DNA from: Chloroflexota bacterium
Lineage (GTDB): Bacteria > Chloroflexota > UBA6077 > JADZDV01
Assembly (NCBI GenBank): GCA_020850915.1
Contig: JADZDV010000324.1
Coordinates: 1 to 10,602 of the forward strand
Direction: 5' to 3'
DNA: 10,602 nt
Shown: positions 1 to 5,815 of the stretch, one piece after another
Numbering within the stretch: position 1 is the stretch's first letter
Layout: each line of letters opens with the position of its first letter
The notes under the pieces: model-generated
Told to the model about the DNA's origin: nothing
The model's input: the letters and a program-made list of their open reading frames with translations, nothing else
The model's database searches: none
Position numbers and translations under genes: made by a program

Positions 1-746
1 CAGCCGCCGACCAGCATCTGTCGATGCTCATCCCAGGGCTGGATCGCTGCCTGCATGCCTCCGACCAGGTCGCGGGCGTCGCGCAGCAGGTCGCGCAGCA
101 GCTCGTCAACCTGCTCCGCGGCACGCCAGCGCCGCATGGTGCGTACAAGCACCTCGTGCCGAGCGCGGCTCCGCGTCGCCTGGCTCAGCAGCCGGGCGTT
201 GCTAATCGCCAGGGCGCACATCGAGGCGAGCGCCTCTGCGAGCGGGCAGTCCCGCTCCGTGTAGCGCCGACCGGAGGTGGACGCCACCAGCGAGATCGCG
301 CCCAGCACGTGGCTATCCGCCAGGAGAGGCACCGTCAAGCGAGAGTGGAATCGCAGCGCGACCAGCATCTCGCGGTGCTCGGCATCTCGAGCGCGCGCGT
401 CGATCCAGGAGGGCGACCCTTCTGCCACGATATCCGGCTTGCCGGTGCGTAAGACCCGGCTGAGGGGGTGCTCGGCGTCCTTGGTGGGCGGGTAGCGACG
501 GCCGATGTCCCGGATCATCGCCTCGGCTTCGGGGTTCCGGTGGGTCAGCGCCGCCCGACGGAGCGTACCGCGGGCATCCAGCACGTCGATGGCGCACCAG
601 TCGGCGAGGGCCGGAACAAGCAGCCGCGAGACCGCGCGAAGCCGCGCCTCTTCGTCCAATCCAAGCGCCAGGACGCGGCCAGCCTCGGCCAGCACTTGGT
701 GCGCCGTGCCGCCGCCCGCGGCGGACGGGGGTGACTCATCGCTCAT
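1..746 (-). CDS. GAF-domain sensor/signalling protein, C-terminus outside the window
   Basis: The minus-strand frame is open from an ATG at 746 to the left edge, giving 248 residues without a stop. Residues about 17-187 read as a GAF domain: a helical start (HQVLAEAGRVLALGLDEEA), a strand at DWCAIDVLDARG, the region PLSRVLRTGKPDIV, then SRLTVPLLADSHVLGAISLV and a closing helix LAISNARLLSQATRSRA. Such domains bind small ligands or act as dimerisation and sensory modules ahead of histidine-kinase, GGDEF, phosphatase or regulator outputs. Residues about 186-215 look like a helical linker, and 210-248 may begin a second domain (DELLRDLLRDARDLVGGMQAAI). No output domain is visible, so the class of signalling protein cannot be stated. 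There is no signal peptide or membrane helix, so it is probably cytosolic. A purine-rich GGGGGAGGG lies about 13-20 bases upstream of the ATG, somewhat far for a ribosome binding site. Confidence 0.82.
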   Translation of the reverse strand, partial: MSDESPPSAAGGGTAHQVLAEAGRVLALGLDEEARLRAVSRLLVPALADWCAIDVLDARGTLRRAALTHRNPEAEAMIRDIGRRYPPTKDAEHPLSRVLRTGKPDIVAEGSPSWIDARARDAEHREMLVALRFHSRLTVPLLADSHVLGAISLVASTSGRRYTERDCPLAEALASMCALAISNARLLSQATRSRARHEVLVRTMRRWRAAEQVDELLRDLLRDARDLVGGMQAAIQPWDEHRQMLVGG

Positions 747-1073
747 TCTCGGGTCCGCCCTCCCCCGGACGCGTGAGCTAGACCTCGCGGTCTGGCTGCT
801 CCCACCGAGCGCGCCGCGGCTCGTGTGACGATGCCGAGATTCCCGCTTGCCGGACCTTCGCGGTCGGCGGCCGGCTTCATCTGGCGAGCCCGCGCTGACC
901 ACATGGTACTCGCTTCAGCGGCGCTTGTGATGGAGGCTGATGCCGCCGTGGGACGCCGGTGGCCTCGCGCACGCCGCTCGCTGCCGCCTTCGGCATGCGC
1001 TCTGCATACGGTGACGGCGGAGACGCGCGTCAAGGTCATCGCCGAGCGAGACGGCGCGTAGGGGAGGCATGCT
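747..1073. other. Divergent spacer between the GAF gene and the PRC-like gene
   Basis: These 327 bp separate two diverging genes and must carry both promoters if each is transcribed on its own. I saw no convincing -35/-10 pair on either strand. TGCATACGGT at 1003-1012 could serve as an extended -10 element for the rightward gene but has no good -35. A frame open on the plus strand from about 825 to 1061 has no ribosome binding site and an Arg/Ala/Ser-rich composition typical of non-coding frames in GC-rich DNA. I do not call it a gene. Confidence 0.5.
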
Positions 1074-1361
1074 GTGGCTGTCAGTCTGATCGATCTCGTT
1101 CGCACGGGCATGGGGGCCTACGACGCGACGGGCCATGAGATCGGACAGGTCGTCGACGTCTTTGCGGAGTCGCATGTTGCGCGACCCCAGGGCGAGGAGC
1201 CGCGGCTGACCGCCGAGCGCTGCTTCGAGGTCCGGCTCAACGAGGCCTTTGGCATGGGCCGTCGCGTGCACGTCCACGCAGAGGACGTGCAGTCCGTGAG
1301 CCAGCACTGTGTGTTCCTGATCAGAACGGTACGCGATCTCGAAGGCGAGCGGCACCTCTAG
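1074..1361 (+). CDS. Small PRC-barrel/DUF2171-like protein
   Basis: This 95-residue protein starts at GTG 1074 and ends with TAG at 1359-1361. GGGGAGG at 1061-1067 lies six bases ahead of the GTG and decides the start. The ATG at 1069 is in another frame and hits a stop after six codons. Residues 12-30 (GMGAYDATGHEIGQVVDVF) match the opening strands of PRC-barrel-like proteins, whose pattern is roughly G-M-x-V-Y-D-x-x-G-x-x-I-G-x-V. Residues about 64-84 (RRVHVHAEDVQSVSQHCVFL) match the closing strands, where the family usually has V-x-I-P-x-x-x-V-x-x-V. Short stand-alone members, many annotated DUF2171, are common in Chloroflexota and Actinobacteria. Their molecular role is unknown. It has no signal peptide or membrane segment. 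It is probably monocistronic: the next gene downstream is convergent and a strong hairpin follows 39 bp after the stop. Confidence 0.75.
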   Translation: MAVSLIDLVRTGMGAYDATGHEIGQVVDVFAESHVARPQGEEPRLTAERCFEVRLNEAFGMGRRVHVHAEDVQSVSQHCVFLIRTVRDLEGERHL

Positions 1362-1400
1362 CCCCAACGCCGCTCAACTACAGCATAGGACGTTCAGCGA

Positions 1401-1436
1401 GTGGCCGGATTCCCCTGGATGGGGGAGTCCGGCCAC
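1401..1436. terminator. 15-bp stem-loop, probable bidirectional terminator
   Basis: GTGGCCGGATTCCCC (1401-1415) pairs with GGGGAGTCCGGCCAC (1422-1436) around a six-base loop TGGATG. The only non-Watson-Crick position is one T-G pair. It starts 39 bp after the stop of the PRC-like gene and lies in a convergent spacer, as expected for a terminator. There is no T-run on either side, so it is not a textbook intrinsic terminator. U-poor hairpins of this type are frequent in GC-rich bacteria. Confidence 0.5.
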
Positions 1437-1602
1437 GCCATTGCACGGCTTCTCGCTGATCCAGGCGCCCCGCGCCTGGCTGATGGACCACCTCTGGACA
1501 CGCCGCGGCTGGCGCCTCCGGAGCCGGTGCTTGACGCGGTGGTCGCGGCGACCGGGGCGGGCGAGCAGTGCCGCCGCCAGCTGCCTGCCCGCCGAGTTGG
1601 AG

Positions 1603-1620
1603 CCCTGGCGATCGCCAGGG
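1603..1620. repeat. 18-bp perfect palindrome
   Basis: CCCTGGCGATCGCCAGGG is its own reverse complement and sits in the middle of the convergent spacer. It could be a protein-binding site or part of a transcript hairpin. Its core GGCGATCGCC resembles the cyanobacterial HIP1 octamer GCGATCGC, but one copy here says nothing about that element. Confidence 0.6.
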
Positions 1621-1764
1621 GGCTGTGGGCTCGGAACGGCCCCCGGGAGGTTCGTCCAGCCCGGTGGTAGGCCTGCACGAGCGGGACCCGGTCCCCGGGC
1701 GGGACTGGCACCTGCTGACACGCCGGCGAGAGCGCGCACCCTCGGGGCTGTAGCCTCCCACGGG

Positions 1765-3144
1765 CTAGGAGTTGTTTGGCATGGTCCCCAGCGTGAGCGG
1801 CACGTTGAGCTGCTGAGCTCCTCGCTGAATTGTGAGCGTGACCCTGTCGCCCGGCTTGTGCGCGGTGATGGCCTGGGCCAGTGCAGACTCACTCCTGAGC
1901 GGCTGGCCGTCGATCTCGGTAATGACGTCGCGCTGCTGGAGGCGGGCCTGCGCGGCTGGTGACCCCTGGACCACCTGGCCGATGACCGCTCCGTTCTTCG
2001 CCTGGGTGCCGAGCTGCACGGCGAGGGGGGGCGTCAGCGGCACGTACGCGATGCCAATGTACGGGTGGTCGATATGGCCCTGCGCAACCAGTGTGTCGGC
2101 GATCGGTCTGGCCGTTGAGATGGCGATCGCGAAACCGATGCCCTGTGCGCTCACACCCGGCTCTGCCTGGCCAGCTACCAGGGTGTTGATGCCGATCACC
2201 TGGCCGTTCAGGTCCACCAGCGGACCGCCCGAGTTGCCAGGATTGATCGGCGCGTCTGTCTGGATGACGTCGAAGAGGAACGGACCGGCCTGCGATGGCT
2301 GGGCGGCCGGGCCGCGTCCGCCAAGCGGGCCACCGCCAGGGCTCGACGAGCCGGGCTCCTGGACCGTCCGGCCCAGCGCGCTCACCACGCCCTGGGTCAC
2401 CGTCGGGCCGCCCGGCAGCGCCAGCGCGTTCCCGATCGCGACGACCCAGTCGCCAACCTGGAGCTGGCGAGAATCGCCGATCTCAGCCACCGGCAGGTTG
2501 CTGCCCTGGATCTGTACGACCGCCAGATCTGTCTGGGGGTCAGCCCCGATAAGCGTGGCGGGGAATGAGCGCCCGTCCGGCAGCGAGACCTGGAGTCCCT
2601 GCGCGCCTTCGACGACGTGGTTGTTGGTCAGAATGTGGCCACTCTGATCGTAGATAACACCGGACCCCACTCCCGCGGGCACGGTCAGCGATTGAGTGGA
2701 CTGCTGAAGCTGGATCTGCTGCTGATTGGTGATCTGGACCACCGCCGGCTTCACCCGCTGGGCGATGTCGCGAACGGCAGTCAAGAGCCCCCCCTGCGCC
2801 GACTGGACGGAGACGCCGCTGGGCGTCCCGACGGACCGGCCAGCACTCGTTTGGCCCGGAGCAACGGCCGGGTCGCCTGCAACTGGCGAGCTCGCCGCGG
2901 CTGCCGCCACCGTCCTCGTCGAGGTAGAGGCGGTCGTGCTGGTGGTCGTCGTGATGTTCGGAGCGCTGTTGCTGCTGGATGGAGCCGCTCCGACCGGGTT
3001 CGAGGCTGGTGTTGCCGGGCCGCCAGGGGGCGAGCTGCTCGCGGTCTGGTTGTTGTTCCCCGGGCTGCAGGCCATGGCGAGCGCGAGTGCAGTCGCCAGG
3101 ACGCTCAACAGCACGCGTGGATGGTGTGACGGGTCAGTGGGCAT
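1765..3144 (-). CDS. HtrA/DegP-type trypsin-like serine protease with one PDZ domain, probable lipoprotein
   Basis: This 459-residue extracytoplasmic serine endopeptidase (MEROPS S1C) probably degrades or chaperones misfolded exported proteins. Residues 1-25 form a signal peptide, and ACSPG with Cys26 suggests lipid attachment, although Ala at -3 is a weak lipobox. Residues 27-115 are a long Ser/Thr/Ala/Pro-rich linker, likely a tether from membrane to protease. The protease domain spans about 118-350. His176 (in TNNHVVEG), Asp206 (in QTDLAVV) and Ser305 (in NPGNSGGPL) give an intact catalytic triad. A Gly/Pro/Ser-rich insertion at about 262-288 lies in the loop before the active-site serine region. 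One PDZ domain occupies about 360-450 (YIGIAYVPL, then VVQGSPAAQARLQQRDVITEI). GGAGG six bases upstream of the ATG fixes the start. It follows the S41 gene by 49 bp on the same strand, so the two are probably co-transcribed. Confidence 0.95.
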   Translation of the reverse strand: MPTDPSHHPRVLLSVLATALALAMACSPGNNNQTASSSPPGGPATPASNPVGAAPSSSNSAPNITTTTSTTASTSTRTVAAAAASSPVAGDPAVAPGQTSAGRSVGTPSGVSVQSAQGGLLTAVRDIAQRVKPAVVQITNQQQIQLQQSTQSLTVPAGVGSGVIYDQSGHILTNNHVVEGAQGLQVSLPDGRSFPATLIGADPQTDLAVVQIQGSNLPVAEIGDSRQLQVGDWVVAIGNALALPGGPTVTQGVVSALGRTVQEPGSSSPGGGPLGGRGPAAQPSQAGPFLFDVIQTDAPINPGNSGGPLVDLNGQVIGINTLVAGQAEPGVSAQGIGFAIAISTARPIADTLVAQGHIDHPYIGIAYVPLTPPLAVQLGTQAKNGAVIGQVVQGSPAAQARLQQRDVITEIDGQPLRSESALAQAITAHKPGDRVTLTIQRGAQQLNVPLTLGTMPNNS

Positions 3145-3193
3145 GGAAACCTCCCGATGTCAGAGGCGCCGCCGGCGCGGCGCGCAGTGTCGC

Positions 3194-4483
3194 TCAGCCT
3201 GACGACGGTGTCGGCTGATTCTGCTGCGCCTCTTGCAGAGCGCGGACCAACTGCTGGTCCGTGCTCGCCTGGAGCTGGGCGGGTGTCAACTGGGCCACGG
3301 CGCGCGGAGTGAGCGATACCGCGCTCGTCGGCAAGGTGACGGTCACGTCCGGCTTGATGCCGTGATGCCAGATCTGACTCCCGTTCGGTGTGAGCCACTC
3401 CTCCGTGCCGAGAAGAATGGCAGAGCCGTCGCTGAGCTGGTAGCTCGACAGCACGGTGCCCGTTCCGAACGTTGTCGTTCCGACCAGTTGGCCACGGCCG
3501 TGATCCTGGATCGCGCCGGCGACGATCTCGGCCGAGCTGGCCGACCCCTCGTTGACCAGCACGACCAGTGGCAGGTCCGTCGCAATCCCTCCCCCGCGCA
3601 CCGGGAACGTCGTCCGGTTGCCGTTTGAGTCCTGCTCGATCAAGACCAGTCCGTCTTTCAGGAACTGGCTCGCCACGCCGATCGCCTCGTCGCGAATGCC
3701 GCCCGGGTCGTTGCGCAGGTCGAGAATCAGGGCGGTCGCGCCGCCGGACCGCGCGGCTTGCAGCGCGGCGATGAGCTGGTCGGTGCAGTGCTCCGAGAAC
3801 TGGCTGATGGCTACGTCCGCCACGCTCGTGCCCGGCAACCAAGCCCAGCTCACGGCCGGCACGGTCAGTCGCTGGCGGATAATCGTGATGTCCTGGAGGT
3901 TGCTCTCGTCGCGGTGGATGACCGTCAGGGTGACCGGTGTGCCCGCCGGCCCGCGCACGAGCTGGACGACCCGCTCCAGCGACGCCCCGGCCACGTCGGT
4001 GCCGTTCACGCGCACGATCGTATCGCCCGCGCGCAGTCCGGCCTGCTCGGCTGGCGAATCGGGGAGGGGTGCCAGAATGGTGGGCTGGAGATCCCGGATC
4101 ACCAGTTCGGCGCCGATGCCCTCGAGCTGGCCTGAGAGCGCCTCCTGCTCGGCCTTCAGCTCGTCCGGGGTCATGAAGCGCGTGTGGCCGATGTCGCCGA
4201 GCGAGTCGAGCATGCCTCCGATAGCGCCGTATGTCATCTTCCTCGGGTCAAGCGCAGCCTTGTCGACGTAATCTTGCTGGACGTGGTCCCACGCCTCCCA
4301 GAAGATGCCAAACGTACTCGTCAGGGCGTCCGGTTGACGCGCAATGCTGCCCGGCAGCGCTCCCTGGCGCTCCGCGATGGCGCCGAGCAGAAAGGCAACG
4401 AGCACCAGCACAAGCGACGCGGCGGATCGGGCAATGTCGAACAGGGCGTTCCAGCGGTGTGGTGAGCCGGTCGGGGCTGGCAT
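3194..4483 (-). CDS. S41-family C-terminal processing protease homologue with altered catalytic site
   Basis: This 429-residue protein is related to CtpA/CtpB/Prc, PDZ-containing serine proteases that trim C-termini outside the cytoplasm. Residues about 19-38 form a single N-terminal membrane helix. The S41 N-terminal region includes DYVD (71-74) and GHTRFMTPDEL (99-109). A PDZ domain lies at about 115-200 (GIGAEL, then SPAEQAGLRAGDTIVRVNG). The protease core is at about 220-385 (ALILDLRNDPGG, then VVLVNEGSASSAEIVAGA). Ser316 occupies the nucleophile position. In typical members the general-base Lys lies 25 residues later in FGKG and a Gln lies four further on. Here those positions are Thr341 (FGTG) and Leu345, so the usual Ser/Lys/Gln site is incomplete. 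The reading is unambiguous: Thr341 is codon ACG. It may be inactive, use another base, or act as a binding protein. It is the first gene of the pair with HtrA. The ATG at 4483 has only a weak ribosome binding site (CGGCGG). Confidence 0.92.
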   Translation of the reverse strand: MPAPTGSPHRWNALFDIARSAASLVLVLVAFLLGAIAERQGALPGSIARQPDALTSTFGIFWEAWDHVQQDYVDKAALDPRKMTYGAIGGMLDSLGDIGHTRFMTPDELKAEQEALSGQLEGIGAELVIRDLQPTILAPLPDSPAEQAGLRAGDTIVRVNGTDVAGASLERVVQLVRGPAGTPVTLTVIHRDESNLQDITIIRQRLTVPAVSWAWLPGTSVADVAISQFSEHCTDQLIAALQAARSGGATALILDLRNDPGGIRDEAIGVASQFLKDGLVLIEQDSNGNRTTFPVRGGGIATDLPLVVLVNEGSASSAEIVAGAIQDHGRGQLVGTTTFGTGTVLSSYQLSDGSAILLGTEEWLTPNGSQIWHHGIKPDVTVTLPTSAVSLTPRAVAQLTPAQLQASTDQQLVRALQEAQQNQPTPSSG

Positions 4484-4622
4484 CAGCGCTGGCCGCCGGA
4501 GGCCGCGAGCACACCTGGGTCCCTGCCGTCGCTCCGATTGCCGGGCAGGGCAGACTGCGAGCGCCGAGCCGAGCGGCGGCGCGGCGTCCGTGCTGAGTGC
4601 TGGAGTGGCTTCGAGCGGTCCG
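4484..4622. other. Spacer upstream of the S41 gene with a possible hairpin
   Basis: These 139 bp separate the small Cys-rich ORF from the S41 start on the same strand. CCCTGCC (4521-4527) can pair with GGCAGGG (4544-4550) across 16 bases. On the minus strand this lies after the small ORF and before the S41 gene, so it could be a weak terminator or leader structure. I saw no convincing promoter for the S41-HtrA pair. Confidence 0.3.
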
Positions 4623-4814
4623 CTAGCGTTCGTCCGCCCGGCAGGCCATGACGGCCAGGGTCTCGACCTCGGTGAGAAGGCGGCAGCAGGATACCGGCAG
4701 GGATTGGGACCGCCGGGAAAGGTCGAGCCGCGCGAGTGGGTTGCGCTCCACCAGACAGCACCGCTCGAAGAGCGGCACGATGCCCCCCGTCAGCCCGTCC
4801 TCGTGATACCGCAT
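4623..4814 (-). CDS. Small Cys-rich hypothetical protein, 63 residues
   Basis: I do not recognise this protein. The ATG at 4814 is preceded by AAGAGGTG seven bases upstream, a near-perfect ribosome binding site. This start is preferred over an in-frame ATG at 4892 that lacks one and would overlap the dyad at 4864-4888. The product has two vicinal cysteine pairs (Cys19-Cys20 and Cys43-Cys44) plus Cys58, no signal peptide and no membrane helix. The C-terminal half (LLTEVETLAVMACRADER) could be helical. The gene diverges from the cupin gene and lies 139 bp upstream of the S41 gene on the same strand. The paired cysteines could bind a metal or respond to redox state, but that is only a guess. A chance open frame in GC-rich DNA remains possible; the ribosome binding site is the main support. 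Confidence 0.5.
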   Translation of the reverse strand: MRYHEDGLTGGIVPLFERCCLVERNPLARLDLSRRSQSLPVSCCRLLTEVETLAVMACRADER

Positions 4815-4863
4815 ACCGACACCTCTTGTTCGTCCGCCGCGCCACGAGGAAGCCGCTCGCAAT

Positions 4864-4888
4864 AAGCGTACCGGGGCAGCGTACGCTT
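4864..4888. promoter_or_regulatory. 8-bp dyad, candidate operator
   Basis: AAGCGTAC (4864-4871) and GTACGCTT (4881-4888) form a perfect inverted repeat separated by nine bases, with half-site centres 17 bp apart. It lies 15 bp upstream of the candidate -35 of the cupin promoter and about 50 bp upstream of the start of the divergent small ORF, so a protein bound here could act on both genes. A related dyad lies downstream at 4955-4965. No regulator gene is visible in the window. Confidence 0.4.
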
Positions 4889-4903
4889 GCACGTGGTGGG
4901 TAG

Positions 4904-4932
4904 TTGACGGCGAACGCCGGGAACGGTACCCT
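4904..4932 (+). promoter_or_regulatory. Candidate sigma-70-type promoter for the cupin gene
   Basis: TTGACG (4904-4909) and TACCCT (4927-4932) are separated by exactly 17 bases. The -35 matches five of six consensus positions, and the -10 keeps the first TA and last T. Transcription would begin near 4939, leaving a leader of about 105 bases before the cupin ATG at 5045. Confidence 0.45.
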
Positions 4933-4954
4933 CGCGCTTGGCCCGGAGCGCGTA

Positions 4955-4965
4955 GCGTAGTACGC
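4955..4965. promoter_or_regulatory. GCGTA-G-TACGC dyad downstream of the cupin promoter
   Basis: A perfect 5-bp inverted repeat around one base, preceded by another GCGTA at 4950-4954. It would lie at about +16 to +26 of the cupin transcript. It shares the GCGTA/TACGC core with the upstream dyad at 4864-4888, which suggests, without proving, that one factor recognises both. Confidence 0.3.
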
Positions 4966-5044
4966 CGCGTTTGTGGTTCGGCCGCTCCCTGGCGGCTGAC
5001 GCCAGCGGGTCTGCGAAACAGCTCGAGCGACAGAAGGAGCAGCC

Positions 5045-5494
5045 ATGTCAGACGAGCGTCGACCGGTAGAAGAGCACCCCCAAAAAGTGCGCGTCAGCAG
5101 CTTCGCCTCGGAGCAGTCCCTCCGTTCCGAGGAGGGGTGGGTCAACATGGACGTCAAGTTTCTCGTTAGTCGCGCCTCGGTTGGCGCGGAGAGCACGGTC
5201 TTTGGCCTGACGGTGTTCCCGCCCGGGGCGCGGCACGAGATTCACCGTCATCCTCATGCTGAGGAGACGGAGTACATCGTCGAGGGCAGCGGCGTGGCGA
5301 GAGTTGGCGACGACGACGTCCTGATGGGGCCGGGGGACATCGTGCTGGTCAAGCGAAACGAGTACCACGGCTTCGTCAACACCTCGGCCACAGAGCGAGC
5401 GGTGATGGTGTGGTGTTACGCGGGCGCCGCGAGCCTGGACGAGGCGGGCTACGTCACCTATGACGAGGACCAGCGCGCAGCATCGTCGCGCTGA
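5045..5494 (+). CDS. Single-domain cupin protein
   Basis: This 149-residue protein contains one cupin_2 barrel at about residues 50-125. Motif 1 follows the consensus exactly: Gly61, His67, His69, Glu74 and Gly81 match G-x5-H-x-H-x4-E-x6-G. Motif 2 keeps His108 and Asn112 (H-x3-N). The two motif-1 histidines, Glu74 and His108 are the expected divalent-metal ligands. Cupins of this size include dioxygenases, isomerases, ligand-binding proteins and domains of regulators, so the substrate cannot be named. There is no signal peptide and it is probably cytosolic. AGAAGGAG six bases before the ATG is a strong ribosome binding site. It is transcribed alone: the upstream neighbour diverges, the zinc-ribbon gene converges, and a hairpin follows the stop directly. 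The dyads around its promoter suggest regulation by a DNA-binding protein. Confidence 0.9.
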   Translation: MSDERRPVEEHPQKVRVSSFASEQSLRSEEGWVNMDVKFLVSRASVGAESTVFGLTVFPPGARHEIHRHPHAEETEYIVEGSGVARVGDDDVLMGPGDIVLVKRNEYHGFVNTSATERAVMVWCYAGAASLDEAGYVTYDEDQRAASSR

Positions 5495-5495
5495 G

Positions 5496-5514
5496 CGCAC
5501 GGACCTGCCGTGCG
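5496..5514. terminator. Hairpin directly after the cupin stop codon
   Basis: CGCACGG (5496-5502) pairs perfectly with CCGTGCG (5508-5514) across a five-base loop, two bases after the TGA. It lies in the 69-bp gap to the convergent zinc-ribbon gene, so it could stop transcription from either side. There is no T-run. Confidence 0.45.
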
Positions 5515-5563
5515 AGCGCCCGGTCTCGCGTCGGCCATCCGCGGATCTTTGTCGCGCAGGCGG

Positions 5564-5797
5564 TTACGCGTTGACGACCTCTCGAGTCGGGGGTGTCACA
5601 CTGCCCCGCGATTCGGCCGGCTCGAGATAGAGCGATCCGCCACAGCGGCCGCACCGCGGCATGCCGGCCTGGCGCGACAAACAACGTGGGGGGATCAGGG
5701 CCGGCCAGAACCGGCCGGCCCTGATCTCTCCGGCTTCGGCACTGCACATCAGGCAGCGGACGGTGAAATCCTGTTCTCGCGCGCGCACGTCGATCAT
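5564..5797 (-). CDS. Small zinc-ribbon protein
   Basis: The product is about 77 residues with two CxxC knuckles: Cys15-Cys18 (RCLMC) and Cys49-Cys52 (RCGRCGGSLYLEP). This is the usual four-Cys zinc ribbon, with an extra Cys39 between them. The function of this type is not established. It may bind nucleic acid or a protein partner, or be structural. The start is uncertain. The ATG at 5797 touches its AGGAG, while GTG at 5788 has the same AGGAG nine bases upstream, a better distance, and would give a protein three residues shorter. A much longer open frame reaching to 6259 on this strand runs through the tetranucleotide repeat and has no supporting motif, so I reject it. Unusually, the codons between the two knuckles form a perfect 14-bp stem-loop (5693-5726). 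The gene converges on the cupin. Confidence 0.75.
   Translation of the reverse strand: MIDVRAREQDFTVRCLMCSAEAGEIRAGRFWPALIPPRCLSRQAGMPRCGRCGGSLYLEPAESRGSVTPPTREVVNA
5693..5726. repeat. Perfect 14-bp stem-loop inside the zinc-ribbon gene
   Basis: GATCAGGGCCGGCC (5693-5706) and GGCCGGCCCTGATC (5713-5726) are exact reverse complements around the six-base loop AGAACC. Pairing can extend outward to about 5688/5731 with G-U pairs. On the minus strand it encodes residues from about EIRAG to PALI between the two CxxC motifs. Confidence 0.7.
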
Positions 5798-5815
5798 CTC
5801 CTGCCCACCACATCC

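Larger units (their letters stand above)
1362..1764. other. Convergent spacer dense in inverted repeats
   Basis: These 403 bp lie between the 3' ends of the PRC-like gene and the HtrA gene. I find no recognisable coding sequence. Frames open on both strands translate to Pro/Arg/Ala/Gly-rich strings with no motif. The region contains TCAGCGAG (1394-1401) paired with CTCGCTGA (1452-1459), enclosing a 15-bp stem-loop at 1401-1436. It also has an 8-bp stem with a 3-base loop at 1461-1479, 13-base arms with one mismatch and one G-U pair at 1556-1568 and 1581-1593, an 18-bp perfect palindrome at 1603-1620, and a near-palindrome around 1683-1695. It may hold terminators for both genes, a structured non-coding RNA, or both. 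Confidence 0.5.

Noticed and set aside
825..1061. 78-codon plus-strand frame in the GAF/PRC spacer
   Set aside because: It has no ribosome binding site and no motif, and its composition is like that of chance frames.
1606..1617. HIP1-like GCGATCGC core as a sign of cyanobacterial origin
   Set aside because: There is a single copy within a longer palindrome, and the gene content does not fit cyanobacteria.
1374..1892. Minus-strand open frame overlapping the 3' end of the HtrA gene, and other open frames in 1394-1761
   Set aside because: The translations are Pro/Arg/Ala/Gly-rich with no motif or ribosome binding site. They overlap a secure gene or lie in the hairpin-rich spacer, as expected of chance frames in GC-rich DNA.
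1832..2647. 271-codon plus-strand frame opposite HtrA
   Set aside because: It is antisense to a gene with an intact catalytic triad, and its Trp/Pro/Ser-rich translation has no family features.
3552..4271. 239-codon plus-strand frame opposite the S41 gene
   Set aside because: It is a shadow of the S41 coding sequence, with no start signals or recognisable domain.
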